64,000 bases of DNA, from NCBI GenBank assembly GCA_945859605.1, contig OX243825.1, positions 30,214,329 to 30,278,328 of the forward strand, written 5' to 3'. This document shows positions 32,345-43,856 of the stretch, piece after piece. The notes below the pieces were generated by a model. That model was not told the DNA's origin and made no database searches. It saw nothing but the letters and a program-made list of their open reading frames with translations. Within the stretch, counting starts at the first letter, position 1. Every line of letters starts with the position of its first letter. The position numbers were made by a program, and so were the translations under genes. The DNA comes from Lumbricus rubellus. Lineage: Eukaryota; Annelida; Clitellata; Crassiclitellata; Lumbricidae.

Positions 32345-34689
32345 CAGTGGCGGCGCCAGGGGGCTAAGGGGGCTAAGCCCCCCTAAACGTGGCTCAGCCC
32401 CTTCAAAGGAAAAAGCTGAAAATGTCTAAAACGACTTAGCCTACTTCGTAATAAGGAAACTAGACAATGACCAACGGAAACGAAATCAACTATATTATCA
32501 TAGTGTAGATGCTTATGCCATTGGCAGCACCAGATGAGGGGTTAGGGGCTAAGCCCCTAAATGTGACTCAGCCTCACCCCAAAGCAAAAAGCAATGAATC
32601 TCCATGTATCGGCTTAAAAGTTATTATTATTACGGTATCTTGTTTTCGGACCTCAACTGCGGCGGACGGTCATACATCGACTCACATGTGAGACATCAAT
32701 TGCGACTGGGCTCGACTGCCGGAAATTGATTCTCTCTGCGACTCAATATTAGCAATTTAGCATGCACACAGTCCTCTTATTTATACCCTAATCGAGCTGC
32801 AGGGGACAGAGGGCTGAGGTCCGGGCCGGTCTGAGAACCGGTCTGGCGGGAGAAAGAAGCAGAGATCCGCGATGGCGGACCAGGGTGTTGAGGTACCGAC
32901 CGGTCTGAGGTTCGGACGGGTCTGGAAGAGGGAAGAGGACTGGAGGGTTTGAACTGGTGGGGAAAGGGGCTGAGATCCGGACCAGTCTGAACCCGGGCTA
33001 GCGGGGGGAAGGGCGCTGGAGGTCCGAGGCGGCGGGGGGGTTGAGGTCTGCGCGGGGGCAAGGGGACTGAGGTCCGGACTGGCGTGAGTCTTGGCTGGCG
33101 GAGGAAGAGGCTGAGGTTCGGCCCGGTGTGAGTCCTGGCTGGCGGAGGAAGGGGCTGAGGTTCGGCCCGGTGTGAGTCCTGGCTGGCGGAGGAAGGGGCT
33201 GAGGTTCGGCCGGTGTGAGTCCTGGCTGGCGGAGGAAGGGGCTGAGGTTCGGCCCGGTGTGAGTCCTGGCTGGCGGAGGAAGGGGCTGAGGTTCGGCCGG
33301 TGTGAGTCCTGGCTGGCGGGAGAAGGGGCTGAGGTTCGGCCCGGTGTGATTCCTGGCTGGCGGAGGAAGGGGCTGAGGTTCGGCCGGTGTGAGTCCTGGC
33401 TGGCGGAGGAAGGGGCTGTGGTTCGGCCGGTGTGAGTCCGGGCTGGCGGGAGAAGGGTGTTGAGTCCGGGTTCACGGAGGAAGGGACTGAGATTGACAAG
33501 GACAGCAATTTTGAATTTTGCTACAATAGCGCGTCGATGCTTATGCTAATAGAATGCGCCGCATGCAGACCATGATGATGTTATGTGCACCATGTCCGGC
33601 CGGCCTTCTGAAGGGCTACGCCGGTAGTCCTACACAACTATTAATTGGGAAATGGGTGTTAATTTAGCACCAGCAGTCATGGGCGGAGACTTGGGAGCCA
33701 GGGGACGGTCCACGAGACCCCGAAGTTTGTGGTATTTCAATATTTCAAAAATATCTCAAAAATGTCAGTATAAATTTCTAGAGTGTTATCTACTGTTTAT
33801 CCATCATGAATAATTTTGCTAGGACGACAGCGAAACTGGTATAACCTTGCAGTGTGGCATTCAATAATTTATACAACGTGGAGGACCATTATTGAACTCA
33901 TAAACCATTTCTTTCAGCAATAAAATAATTATGAGAAATTTGTTGAGACGACAGCTTAAAATGTTACCATTAAAGTGCTGATATCCAAAATTTAAACAAG
34001 GGCCTACAAAGGGACACTTTTGAAGTCATAATCCACAACTTTCAGCATTGAAATGATGAGCTAATTAGTAAATAGATGACAGCCCAAAATGCTATTATTG
34101 CTATGTGGAAATTCCCAAAAATTTCATGACTTTATCGTTCATAAACAGTTAGCAAACATGAGCCTGAAGCGCGCTCCTGTCGATGTCAACAGCGAAAAAC
34201 GCGCTGGTTTCTGACCCCCTAGTCGGTATGACCTTCGTGCATTCGGCACTTGCAGCTTCGCGTCTCCAGCGCATGCAAAATTACCGCCCTTAAGAAAAAT
34301 ATTCTACCTTCGTTCCTGGGAGGAAGGGCTTGGGATTTCAGCCCCCAAACCTGAAATCCGGGTGCCGCCACTGATTGTACCCGTAAAACCTCCTACAAAC
34401 GACATCTTATTTAAGTTTTCATGATTTTATCGTTCATAAATAGCTGGCAAAAAAGAGCCTAAAAAGGGCTCAAGTTGAGGTCAACAGAGCTAAAAATGCT
34501 TTGGCGGCTGGGGCTCCGCCCCAGACCCCGCTGGGGGAGCTTACGACGCTCCCCCAGACCCCTAGTCGGTATGGGCTTCGTGTCTTCGGCACTCGCAGCT
34601 TCGCGCCTTCGGCGCGACATAAAAATTTTCCAGTTGGGCTTGGGGCTTCAGCCCCCCCCCCCAAACCTGAAATCCTGGTGCTGCCACTG
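32345..34689. mobile_element. Inner hAT-like element, 2.3 kb, non-autonomous
   Basis: The left end is CAGTGGCGGCGCCAGG and the right end is the complement of CAGTGGCAGCACCAGG (14 of 16 matching). The perfect 8-bp repeat TATGCGTA lies at 32337-32344 and 34690-34697. It contains a GC-rich minisatellite and two similar subterminal blocks (about 34150-34373 and 34440-34689), both ending in a TGCCACTG-like terminus. No transposase frame is present. Confidence 0.85.
33066..33450. repeat. 43-44-bp GC-rich minisatellite
   Basis: At least eight units start with GGCTGAGGTTCGG and contain GTGTGAGTCCTGGCTGGCGG. Pro-rich (minus) and Trp/Arg-rich (plus) open frames are by-products of the repeat. Confidence 0.88.
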
Positions 34690-34774
34690 TATGCGTATAC
34701 CCAAAAGGGAACAAAAAAGCTTATGCTGGTGATACCTCATAATCGCCAGTAGGTATAATGGTATATACGGTATA

Positions 34775-34777
<3 letters not shown>

Positions 34778-34813
<36 letters not shown>
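34778..34813. repeat. (AT)n tract
   Basis: Uninterrupted TA dinucleotides between the right ends of the inner and outer hAT-like elements. Confidence 0.85.
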
Positions 34814-34815
<2 letters not shown>

Positions 34816-35009
34816 CTCATATCGATCGCTGTTCGCTTCATATTATTTTGTGCAAGTTGTGCGTACAGAAAAAAAATCCTGGCGGCGCCGCTGCCGTGGA
34901 CAATATTTACATACCAGGCATATACGCATAACGGCCTTTCTATTTATGGAATTATCACATTGTTCATTAATAAGTAAAGCAATTCTTAATTTTAAGCCAC
35001 GCCATTCAG

Positions 35010-35279
35010 GCGACTGACAGCTTACCTGAGACACCTATCAACATTGTTCTCTCGGTGGGCAACAACCACAAAGATTGGAGCTATCCAGAGCGCACTTACG
35101 GAGAAATTTCGAAACCACGCGACTTGGCAATCAGACGAGTTACTAAACTGTTCGTGATCGGAGTCTCCATCAACCTACCAGGCCTACTTGACGACATCCA
35201 AAAACAAAACCTGAGAGATATGAACATGTGCTTGGTCGGTATTTTCAGAGAACGTTACATTCTTCCACTGAGGGACTAA
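35010..35279 (+). pseudogene. Orphan vWA second-half exon
   Basis: A phase-0 acceptor (CATTCAG, ending 35009) opens into 89 codons and a TAA. The protein reads I-N-I-V-L-S-V-G-N, then L-F-V-I-G-V-S-I-N-L and C-L-V-G-I-F-R. This matches the last strands of a vWA domain and aligns with exon 25 of the main gene, which also starts in phase 0. TDG is replaced by S-V-G. No first-half exon is visible upstream. It is either a relic of a second vWA gene interrupted by the hAT-like insertion or a distant alternative last exon. Confidence 0.55.
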
Positions 35280-36844
35280 GGAGGTCACCTGCTACGAGGA
35301 CAAGGTACATTATGATGACAAAACGATTGGGTTATTATAGCAGGGTGTCTTGAATCACATTAGAAACAGAAGGCGCCTCTGAGGCCAATGGACTGAAATG
35401 CAAAACACTGAAATTCTTTTTTAAAAAGTATACACATTATACCGTTAGGACCCTCGCTACATGTATACATCCAAGTTTCCGTTGACTTATGATATAAAAA
35501 TAATATTCCTAGACAATAATCGGCCTCTGCACATTCTGTTGGGGTGTGAACGAGATACATAGGAAAATGAAATGTAAAACACTCAAGCAAAAATAAAATG
35601 TAACACATTCAAGCAAAAATAAAATGTAACACATTCAAGCAAAATTAAATGTAAAACTGTCAAGCAGACAGTCATAATTGTCATCATATGCAGACGGAAA
35701 GACAAACAGGCAGAGAGCAGAGCTAACGAGAAAAGGCAGCTACCCGTTTTATGCGTTTGCGAGATAGAAATGCCCTGGCGTGCATAGCACAGGTAGCGTA
35801 ATCTCGTGTGATTGGTCAAACAACATCTATGCGTTCACGTGAAAAACAATGCACGCCAGAGACTGCAATAGAAGCTCACAGTAATAATTATTAGAGTAAT
35901 GTATGGTAAGGTAAGGTCCGCATAACTTTGAGTTGCCACCGAAGGACGATAAAGACTTATTCCAAGAGCCCTCTATAAGAGCCTTCTCAACAAGCGACTG
36001 TGTAATCCGTAGCACTTTCCTTCCATGTAACGGAGTTGCTATATGACAGTGAAAATGGACATCATAACTATAGGTAGGACTTGACGTTTAATATGGGTAA
36101 TTATATCGATGCAATATTGCAACGTCGTTTGATCGTCCGATAATTACGGGATGAGCATTGAGCAGACGAGTAATCATCCGACAGGTGCTAACTAGAGATA
36201 GATGCCACCATAAAGCTTGAGCTGACTTTGACTCAAGGGATAGAGATAGCATGAGTTAAAGAAGAAACTGTTTTACATCCTATGAAGTCGTCTTCTTACT
36301 TCTGTAATAAGGACAATTCATAGGCATATACAGAGATAGAGATAGAGAAGGATACATGACTTGAGCACAGTGGGTGATAGGAAATAATAAGATATATACG
36401 TGGTGTCACTCATGGCGAGGCACGCACACACATCGCCTCATTCCATTGGCTCCACTTCTAGGGAAGCCGTGTCCGGACACCAATCGCGCAGAGAGAGCGG
36501 AATATCATTGGACGTCAACTATAGACGCTATAGAAACCCATCCACTAGTCTCAGCCCTCTGTAGCTGTCTAACAAGCACTTAAGTAGGATAGTCTGTTCT
36601 GGGGTTTGAAGATAAGAACGGTGTCATTTAGGCTGAACTAGAATAATAGGCCTATATCTGGTTAAAGTGTTACGACGCAGACTTATGCCTGTGAATGATA
36701 GATATCTGAAATTGCTATCCTATTCGAAACAGACTGTGCTGAAATAATATTTTATATGAAAACCTATTCTCAAGTTATCATTTCTAGTTAGGCCTCAACC
36801 ACAAGTAAGTAAGTGAGCTAGTTCATTCCCCGTACCTCGCATAT
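35280..36844. other. Intergenic, no gene recognised
   Basis: A short direct repeat around AAATGTAACACATTCAAGC occurs about three times at 35570-35660. No coding motif is seen. Confidence 0.4.
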
Positions 36845-37480
36845 ATAACTTCTATGTGTTTCATCGTTACTGGCAATTCTCAGATACAGTAACTGTTAGT
36901 ACCCTCGGTATATCGCAACAGCATCAGGTTACGCGCACACATACAGCCGATAGCTTCACAAGACAGTGAATGCTCTACAGTCTACACAATATAAATGCTG
37001 CTATCCACTTCCTCTAGGCATTATCGATCTCTTAACATTTTCTGTTGCGAGATTAAGAAATATAAAATCTTTTGATAATATAAGACACAGACAGTCAAGC
37101 AGACAACAGTACGAAGACAGAACTACAGACTTGCAGAGAGAAGGAAAATGAAGAGGACATGTGCTACGCGTGAAATAAAATGCCATGGCATGCATAGCAT
37201 CGGTATGGAATATCCCCTATGGTCAAGTCACATCGGCGTTCAAGTGCTAAAATTAATACGTAGACTAATCAACTACCGGCTCACACAACCTTCAAAGACA
37301 TCCCAGCCACGGCGGTTACTTCATACAGGCTCAATAGCACGTGTAAAGTCAGACTAGAGCCATTGTGTGTGAAACCACGAAACGCACAGACCACGCTCTA
37401 GTTCCAACTGCTGCTCAGTGAATGATGCTAAAAATTGAAAAAAACAGTTGCTGCAACTGTAGCAGAAACAGCTGAATATA
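36845..37480. repeat. Dispersed repeat R1, copy 1
   Basis: It contains GGACATGTGCTACGCGTG and CAACTACCGGCTCACACAAC, shared with 39750-40245, 41672-42112 and 44305-44575, and partly 37985-38196. In several copies it is followed by an integrase-like remnant, so it is probably part of an LTR retroelement. Confidence 0.6.
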
Positions 37481-37485
37481 ATAGA

Positions 37486-37975
37486 CGCAAACGAAAAGGC
37501 AGACCATCAATAACTGTTTCCGTTGGTGACAGGGTGTTAAAAGAAAAATGCTCGCAAAGCACCACGGCAGCGCGGACGCCTGCAACCTGAATACTCGGGT
37601 CCCTACACTACTGCAGCCATAACCTCTAGTGGCCAGGTGACCTTGACCACCGAATTTGGTGTTCAACTGGCAACACGCTATAACATTGCTCTTTTGAAGT
37701 AGCCATACATTGCTCCAATTGAGGGCAATGTCACATCCAATGCAAATGTCATCGTGCAGCAAGTCACTCAGGTGCTACGAGAAGTTGCCACAGAGGAGAG
37801 TCCATCAAACTCAACCAATCTTGGTGAAGGAACCTCAGTGGGGAACACACTCCAAGAAGCGGTCGCTACAGAAGAGTTTCAAACAGATGAAACTGCTAAC
37901 TACCATGGACGCAACAGAAAAGGCAGATCATCACTAACTGTTTCCGTTGGAGACAGGGTGTTAAAGAAAAATGTC
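37486..37975 (+). pseudogene. Integrase C-terminal remnant, copy 1
   Basis: Shifted reading frames together give a basic stretch, then V-S-V-G-D-R-V-L-K and the motif G-P-Y-T-I, then an N-I-A-L-L-K segment. This is the layout of the GPY/F module at the end of Ty3-type integrases. An in-frame TAG and frameshifts show it is dead. The tail is followed by a Glu/Thr/Ser-rich region. Similar copies are at 42124 and 43857. Confidence 0.6.
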
Positions 37976-38197
37976 CGCATAGCACAGGTTGGGGAATATC
38001 AACTACCGGCACACACGACTTTCACTGACCTGCCGGCCACTGCGGTTACTTCGTACAGACTATAACACGAGTAAAGTCGGACTAGAGTCATAGTGTGTGA
38101 AACCACTATACGCACAGACCAAGTTCTAGTTCCCGCTGCTGCTCAGTGAATGATGTTAAAAAATTGAAAATATCAGTTGCTACAACTGTAGCAGACT

Positions 38198-38460
38198 TGT
38201 CGATCCGGAATTCATTCCAAAAGTCGATCCCAACTTGACCTCAGCGGTTAATATTGACGTCCATCGTATGCACTTCCTCGCTAACACGAGAGTGTTCAAT
38301 CCATTGACTGCCATTGAGGCTCTGTTCAAAGTTCCCGCTTCCAACAGAGATTGGGAGGAGCGCAACCCCCTCCCAAACCCTACCCCTGCTAGACGCCTTG
38401 CGCCTCGTCGATCCTCTTTCGGCCGTTCTTTCGTCTCCCAAAGCCAGCACCAAGTCTTCA
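38198..38460 (+). pseudogene. Pre-gag ORF family, fragment a
   Basis: It reads F-I-P-K-V-D-P-N-L-T-S, then N-P-L-T-A-I-E-A-L-F-K-V-P and W-E-E-R-N-P. These are the middle and end of the small-ORF family described in the findings. The N-terminal half is missing. Confidence 0.5.
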
Positions 38461-39428
38461 CCTGTGGTCTACACTGTGAGGAGATGGATATGGACACATG
38501 TTTCTCATTCTTTAGTTCTGCTGTGTGCCGATTTATATGTGCATTGAGTCAATTGATAATTGGGATATTTGTTGCACGACTGTAATTTCGGTACCATTTT
38601 ACCGTTTCTACGATAGATAGGTTTCTCTAATAACAAGCGAGACTTCGGTCTGTCCCTTTTTCCGGTTATACGGAAATGAGCACTCATGAATTTCATTCTT
38701 TGGTTCCAACGTGTCTTAATTTACGTGTAGACCAATATAAAAATCAATGAATATTTGTTGCATCACTTCAGTCACATTAAGGTAGGCCAAAGCTTTGCAT
38801 TTCCAGAATTCGTCGTAGCAGTAAAGAGACGCGAGAACAGAAACAGAGGAATTAAGACACAGAAGGCTGTTGAGAAGGGTATGTTCTGCACTTTGTACTT
38901 AAAATTCCTTGTAAGTGAGAAAGTGCTTAGGCCCAAGTGCACTGTGCATTTCTATGCACCGTCTAAATAATAATTAATCAGTCATCGAGTTGGTTCAAAA
39001 CCATCGATTTACGCAACACAGAAAACGATTACATCTACTAAAGCAGAACTCGCCGAATCAGCAGCAAAGAAAAATGGATGTCAGAGAAACCATCCTCGAG
39101 AAAAGCGGCAAAAGCGGACAACTCACGGCGGCAGAGACTTGAGAGACGAACTCGCCGTAGCAGCAAAAGCGGGCAAGCCAAAATAGAAAATGGAGAAACT
39201 GCAAGCATAAGAAGCAGGTACTCAAGTCTGTGAACTGCCACTTCCGTTTCGACCAGAAGTGGAAGCGGTACGAGGTCCCCGAGGTTATGCTGCCATTATG
39301 CTGAGATATCGTATGCATATTTCACTCTCACTACCAATTACTGTAAGATTGGTATATAGAAGAAGAGTTTTAAACCACAGAACTCGCCGAAGTTAGGCTA
39401 TCAAATAATGTGTTTTAATCGTTTTCGG
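38383..39428. repeat. Large direct repeat, copy 1
   Basis: A near-identical copy lies at 44731-45783. The block contains an open frame without recognised domain (38755-38970; 45086-45319 in the other copy) and, at its right, repeat R2 (39046-39270). Together with the integrase remnant to the left, the duplicated region spans about 1.9 kb. Confidence 0.8.
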
Positions 39429-39752
39429 GAAAGAACTATTTCGACCGATGGCTCGCTCGTCTTCAACGTGAACAAGAAGAACGTGAGGACCATTAATTTA
39501 ATGGATCGCATTCAGTCGTTTCTTCGACCTTGAATTTGTTCCAAAACTCGACCCTCATTTGACCTCAGATTAGGATGAGGAATATGAATGTGGGCAACAT
39601 GGCACTTCCATTCCTGCCAAGTGTCGTCATGTCAACTTAGATGATTCAGCGATCCACTGAACGCTATTGAGGCCATGTTTGAAATTTCACAGCCGCTTAC
39701 AGCAGAGGAAGATTGAATGGAACGGCCTTCGTAAGACTCGCATGATTAGGAA
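39420..39752 (+). pseudogene. Pre-gag ORF family, fragment b
   Basis: It starts N-Y-F-D-R-W-L-A-R-L-Q-R-E-Q, passes F-V-P-K-L-D-P-H-L-T-S, and ends near N-A-I-E-A-M-F-E. Stops and frameshifts interrupt it. Confidence 0.5.
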
Positions 39753-40245
39753 CCTTCTATGTCGTTTAATCGTTACTGACAATTCCCAGATACAGTTAGC
39801 ATCCTCGCTACATCGCAACAGCATCAGGTCACACACATACAACCGATAGCTTCACAAGACAATGAATGTTCTGTACGTGCTTCTGTACTTCCTATAGACA
39901 GTATAGCTTTCTGCACAGTTCTGTTGCGGTGTGTACGAGATAAACAAGCGTTTGAGAAATCGTACATATAAACAGAACGACAGACTTGCAGAGAGAAGAC
40001 CTAATAAAGAAGATGATATCTGTTAGGTGTGGAATGAATACCTTGGCTTGTAGGCTACAGCACAGGCAGGGGAATATTTCCCGCGGTCAAGCTGTAAATC
40101 CTTATGGCTTATCAACTACCGGTTCACACACCTTTCAAAGACTTCACGGCCACTGCGGTTACTTCGTACAGGTTCAGTTATAGATCCTGCGACTACTCAC
40201 TGAATAATCCTGTAAATTTTAAAAGATCAGTTGTTACAACTGGAG
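39753..40245. repeat. Dispersed repeat R1, copy 2
   Basis: It begins CTTCTATGTCGTTTAATCG and shares the CAACTACCGGTTCACACAC core with copy 1. Confidence 0.55.
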
Positions 40246-40295
40246 CACTTGGCGTTTGTTCAAACCCATTGATTTCCGTTACACAGGAAACGATT

Positions 40296-40560
40296 ACATC
40301 TGCTAGGTACTCGCCGAATCATCAGCAAAGGGAAAGGGACGTCAGAGCAATGCTCAAGAAATACGGCAAAACCGGACAACACCCGGCGGCAGAAACTTGA
40401 GAGACGAACTCGCCGAAGCAGTAAAGGCGGGGAAAAGCCAAAACAGAAGATAGAAAAGTTTCAAGCGATTGAGAAAGGCACTCAACTCCGTGAAGATCCA
40501 CTTCCGTTTCGACCAGAAGTGCAAACGGTGCGCCGCAACGAGGGCCCTCAAGCCGATGTT
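40296..40560 (+). repeat. Dispersed repeat R2 with SAP-like coding remnant
   Basis: The same sequence occurs at 39046-39270, 45395-45620 and 46151-46385, with a shorter piece at about 49360-49460. Across copies one frame reads like L-R-D-E-L-A-E-A-A-K-A-G and K-I-E-R-L-Q-A-Y-E-K. The L-x-x-E-L ... G ... K-x-x-I-E-R-L pattern resembles a SAP DNA-binding motif, but no copy is intact and the match is tentative. Confidence 0.4.
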
Positions 40561-40599
40561 CTATAAGACTTAATATATATTAAGTAAATATAGAAACAA

Positions 40600-40970
40600 G
40601 GACATTACATAATAATCCCAATATGACATTACACTAAACTTTGTAGGCTAGGCACGAGCTCAGACATTATTCGCCCAATGCTGATATCTCCCTCCTATCT
40701 GATTGGAGTAGGAGGAGCCTACTTATATTAGTATATTCAGTACGTGTATAAATACGAGTGCGGTAACCTCATTAGGGGGTGGTGAAGTCGGAAGTGGAAT
40801 CTGAGAGAGATGTTAGAGCTGGATTGATATAGAGCTTGATATTGTTTATTGCGACACTGTGTATCACGTAAGTTTAGATTGTTGTAGCTTCATTAAATAT
40901 TGAAAACGCATTTAGTTTCATGTTCATTCAACTTCATGCACGCTTCCCCAGGTTTGGAGCAGTTCGAATC
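40600..40970 (+). promoter_or_regulatory. Promoter-like leader of the 41095 ORF, possible LTR
   Basis: TATAAATAC at 40749-40757 has a GC-richer start region about 30 bases downstream. The stretch ends CTTCCCCAG just before a tRNA T-arm-like sequence (AGCAGTTCGAATCCTGCT, 40959-40976) whose stem pairs perfectly. A retroelement LTR followed by a primer-related sequence is one reading; no second LTR copy is seen. Confidence 0.35.
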
Positions 40971-41015
40971 CTGCTGAGAGCGATGGCACTCCCCTAAAAA
41001 GGAGTTTGGCCATAG
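40971..41015. repeat. 45-bp hairpin direct repeat, left copy
   Basis: It matches 41627-41671 with one difference. It contains ACTCC-N8-GGAGT, with outer TGGC/GCCA pairing, so the transcript could fold into a hairpin. Confidence 0.8.
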
Positions 41016-41094
41016 ACGGTTGAGAACCGGTGTTAGATCGTCCATCTCTTCACTCAATCATTCACTTTTGATTTCGTCGGCATCCACCATTCAC

Positions 41095-41484
41095 ATGCCA
41101 CTTTCACCGTCGATAGACGACCTCATCGCATCCTCAGAACCGATCCCCGCTTACACACATGCGCCGGTTTTCGGGTCCGATCCCACGGAGCCACCGTTGT
41201 CCCCTGCCGAAGAGCGAGAAGCTGAGGAGTGGTATCGCGACCACTACCCTTTCACCCACATTCGTGGAGGTTTGTGCACCTGCATTGGCGATAAGATAGA
41301 CAGCATAATTGCATGGCGTCAAGGAGATCCCGATTTGCAGCCACAAGACATCATCGAGGTTCCTCCACCAGACTTCCCAGAACGTGAACCGGAAAATTGG
41401 GACCTCGTCGATGAACCCGTGACTGGATCTGCCGCTGTACCTCCACCGCCTCCCAACCATAACCCACTCGCCCCACTCCAGTAG
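41095..41484 (+). CDS. Intact small acidic ORF (129 aa), pre-gag-like family
   Basis: The first ATG in the open frame is 41095 and the stop ends at 41484. The protein is acidic and Pro-rich at both ends. The centre reads P-L-S-P-A-E-E-R-E-A-E-E-W-Y, R-D-H-Y-P-F, C-T-C-I-G-D-K-I-D and A-W-R-Q-G-D-P. Decayed relatives of this core occur at 50111, 51592, 58564 and 58792, and more distant ones at 43430, 55640 and 62854. It is the only copy here with the whole core in one frame. Two Cys and the W/H positions could form a compact fold, but no known domain is recognised. It lies between 45-bp hairpin repeats and follows a TATA-like box. Confidence 0.5.
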   Translation: MPLSPSIDDLIASSEPIPAYTHAPVFGSDPTEPPLSPAEEREAEEWYRDHYPFTHIRGGLCTCIGDKIDSIIAWRQGDPDLQPQDIIEVPPPDFPEREPENWDLVDEPVTGSAAVPPPPPNHNPLAPLQ

Positions 41485-41626
41485 CATCATCATCGTCATA
41501 TCATGTTAGTCGTAGTTAGCATCACTCATTCAGGTCGCTTTTAGTCATAATTTCCTTATATATTATATTCAACTTTTATTTCCCTCTCAGTTTCTTCATT
41601 TAGTTTTTCACATTTTCATTTTAGGT

Positions 41627-41671
41627 CTGCTGAGAGTGATGGCACTCCCCTAAAAAGGAGTTTGGCCATAG
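41627..41671. repeat. 45-bp hairpin direct repeat, right copy
   Basis: Second copy of 40971-41015, placed 140 bases after the stop of the 129-residue ORF. It is preceded by a pyrimidine-rich stretch ending TTTTAG. Confidence 0.8.
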
Positions 41672-42112
41672 TTCTGTTGCGGTGTGTACGAGATATACAG
41701 GCGTTCGATATTATAAGACAAAGACATAGACCGTCAGGCAGACAAAAGAACGCATACAGTACGACGGACTTGCCGAGGGAAACATTCTAGGCTTAGGCCT
41801 AATGAGGAGGACATGTGCTACGCGTGGAATGAATGCCCATAGCAGTTATGGAATAACCCGTGTGGTCAATCCACACCGGCGTTCACGTGCTGTAAATACG
41901 TTGACTGATCAACTACCAGCTCACACAACTTTCAAAGACCTGTCGGCCACTGCGGTTACTCGTACAGACTGTAACAAGTGTAAAGTCGGACTAAAGTCAC
42001 ATAGTGTGTGAAACCACGATACGCAGAGGCCACGTTCTAGTTCCTGCTGCAGCTCAGTGAATGACGTTAAAAAACTTGAAAAGATCAGTTGCTATAACTG
42101 TAGCAGAAACAG
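41672..42112. repeat. Dispersed repeat R1, copy 3
   Basis: Shares GGACATGTGCTACGCGTGG and the CAACTACCAGCTCACACAAC core with copies 1 and 2, and is followed directly by an integrase-like remnant. Confidence 0.55.
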
Positions 42113-42123
42113 ACTGCTGAATA

Positions 42124-42430
42124 CAATAGACGCAAACGAAAAGGCAGACCGTCAATAACTATTTCCGTTGGTGGTAAAGAAAAATGCCTGCAAAGCAACA
42201 CGGCAGGGCGGTCGCCTGCAACCTGAATACTCGGGTCCCTACACTATTGCAGCCATAACCTCTAGTGGCCAGGCGACCTTGACCAACGAATTTGGGTTTC
42301 AACGGGCAACACGCTATAGCATTGCCATTTTGAAGTAGCCATACATTGCTCCAACTGAGGGCAATGCCACATCCAATGCAAGTGTCAACGAGCAGCAAGT
42401 CAGTCAGGTGCTACGATAAGTTGCCAATTT
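42124..42430 (+). pseudogene. Integrase C-terminal remnant, copy 2
   Basis: A split reading gives a basic stretch, S-G-P-Y-T-I-A-A-I-T-S-S and L-K with an in-frame TAG at the same place as copy 1. It is truncated after the first part of the Glu-rich tail. Confidence 0.55.
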
Positions 42431-43425
42431 TGTCTCAACAGCGAAAGAAGATCTTGCTCTAGCTCAAACAGATTTAACCGTGGATGGAATTCATAAAGGC
42501 TCGCGATTCTTAATACATCATAATTATGAAGAAATATGTATAAGTAGCCATAGTAGGCCCATTAGACGCTCATGACATTCACTCATTTCCCATTGTTTAT
42601 ATTAATTGAAGCAGAAGTCGATATAAACCTTTCAAATACGTAATACTAGTAAATAGACCAAAGAGCAAGTTCGTTACAGTTAGCCTACTAGCCTACTCCA
42701 CGGTGCAACTGCTAATGCAATAAGTTGTTACCTTCTAGGCCTAGAGGCTCTCTGTATTTTTCTGCGCCCGACGCATCGACACTATCTTAAAGTTAAATAG
42801 CCTATCTATTTCAAATTGCTTACATTTCTAATGAATGAAACTGTTGACACTGAATGCTTTTTTTTTTCTACAGATACCAAAAGTCTAATATTCACAAATA
42901 TAAAACTGCAATAATTATTCTAGGACGTTTTACGAGTCTACGATTATAATAATCATTGTTTGATGCAGCAGTCAATGGGACTGTATCGAATTACGACGGA
43001 ATGAAACCTGTGGCTGTGCACGGAGGTCTGCGTCTGGTTGAGAACTGGAGTAAGTTGAACTCGGACATGACCCACTAATTGGACGACCTGACCTATCCCG
43101 ATATACAACATCAATTCCAATAAAATATGGACCCACGAGGGATCTCGGGTTGGAAGAACTAATCTAAAATTAGATTCTACAGCATAGACAAAATAGCTGG
43201 ATGTGTACATCGTAACCTGTAATACCGAATCTGTAGTAGCAACCAAGAGTAGCTCTGTAATTGAAATAACCTACTGCAACTAGAATTTCCCAGTCACACA
43301 GAAGGGTGGGGGTGAAGAGTGACGACTGTGGCTATTTCCACCAAATAAAATAATTACGTTACTTATCTTTATTCTCGTTACATTTTCTCGCTGGATTATT
43401 TCGGTTTTTCATTATCATTGCCTAC
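42431..43425. other. No gene recognised
   Basis: AT-rich sequence without long frames or repeats that I can relate to neighbours. Confidence 0.4.
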
Positions 43426-43429
43426 ATGT

Positions 43430-43850
43430 ATATCTTTGAATGTTCTCGGGAAAGAACTCGTTCAACCAATGGCTCGATCATCTTCAATGTGAACAAGAAG
43501 AACGTGAAGACATTTTTTGGATTGCATTCAGTCGTTTCTTCGACCTTGAATTTGTCCCCTAACTCGGTCCTCATTTTACATCAGAGGAAGAAGAGGAATA
43601 CGAATGTGGGCATCATGGCACTTCCACTCGTCCCAACTGGCATCATGTCAACAGCGTCAGGAATTCGTTGAAGAATTGATACGGTTACGCGATCCTGTAA
43701 CAGCTATTGAAGCCATGTTCGAGGTTCATCGGCCGCTTCCAACAGAGGAAGACTGCATGGAACGGCCTTCGTAACACTCGCTTGATTAAAGAACTTCTAT
43801 GTCGTTTAATTATTACCGACGATTCCAAGATACAGTTAGTATCTTCGCTA
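43430..43850 (+). pseudogene. Pre-gag ORF family, fragment c
   Basis: It shows W-I-A-F-S-R-F-F-D-L-E-F-V-P, a stop, then E-E-E-E-Y-E-C-G-H-H-G and, in another frame, E-F-V-E-E-L-I-R-L-R-D-P-V-T-A-I-E-A-M-F. It is the longest of the partly preserved copies. Confidence 0.55.
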
Positions 43851-43856
43851 CATCGC

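Larger units (their letters stand above)
32020..34893. mobile_element. Outer hAT-like element, 2.9 kb
   Basis: The left end is CAGGGGCGCCG and the right end is the complement of CAGCGGCGCCG. The perfect 8-bp repeat CCGTGGAC flanks it at 32012-32019 and 34894-34901. Most of its length is a second hAT-like element (32345-34689); without that, the outer element was only about 520 bp. No transposase is seen. Confidence 0.85.

Noticed and set aside
32777..33508. 243-residue Pro-rich minus-strand ORF and 87-residue Trp/Arg-rich plus ORF
   Set aside because: Products of the 43-44-bp minisatellite in a hAT-like element; the unit length alternates between 43 and 44 and is not kept in frame by selection.
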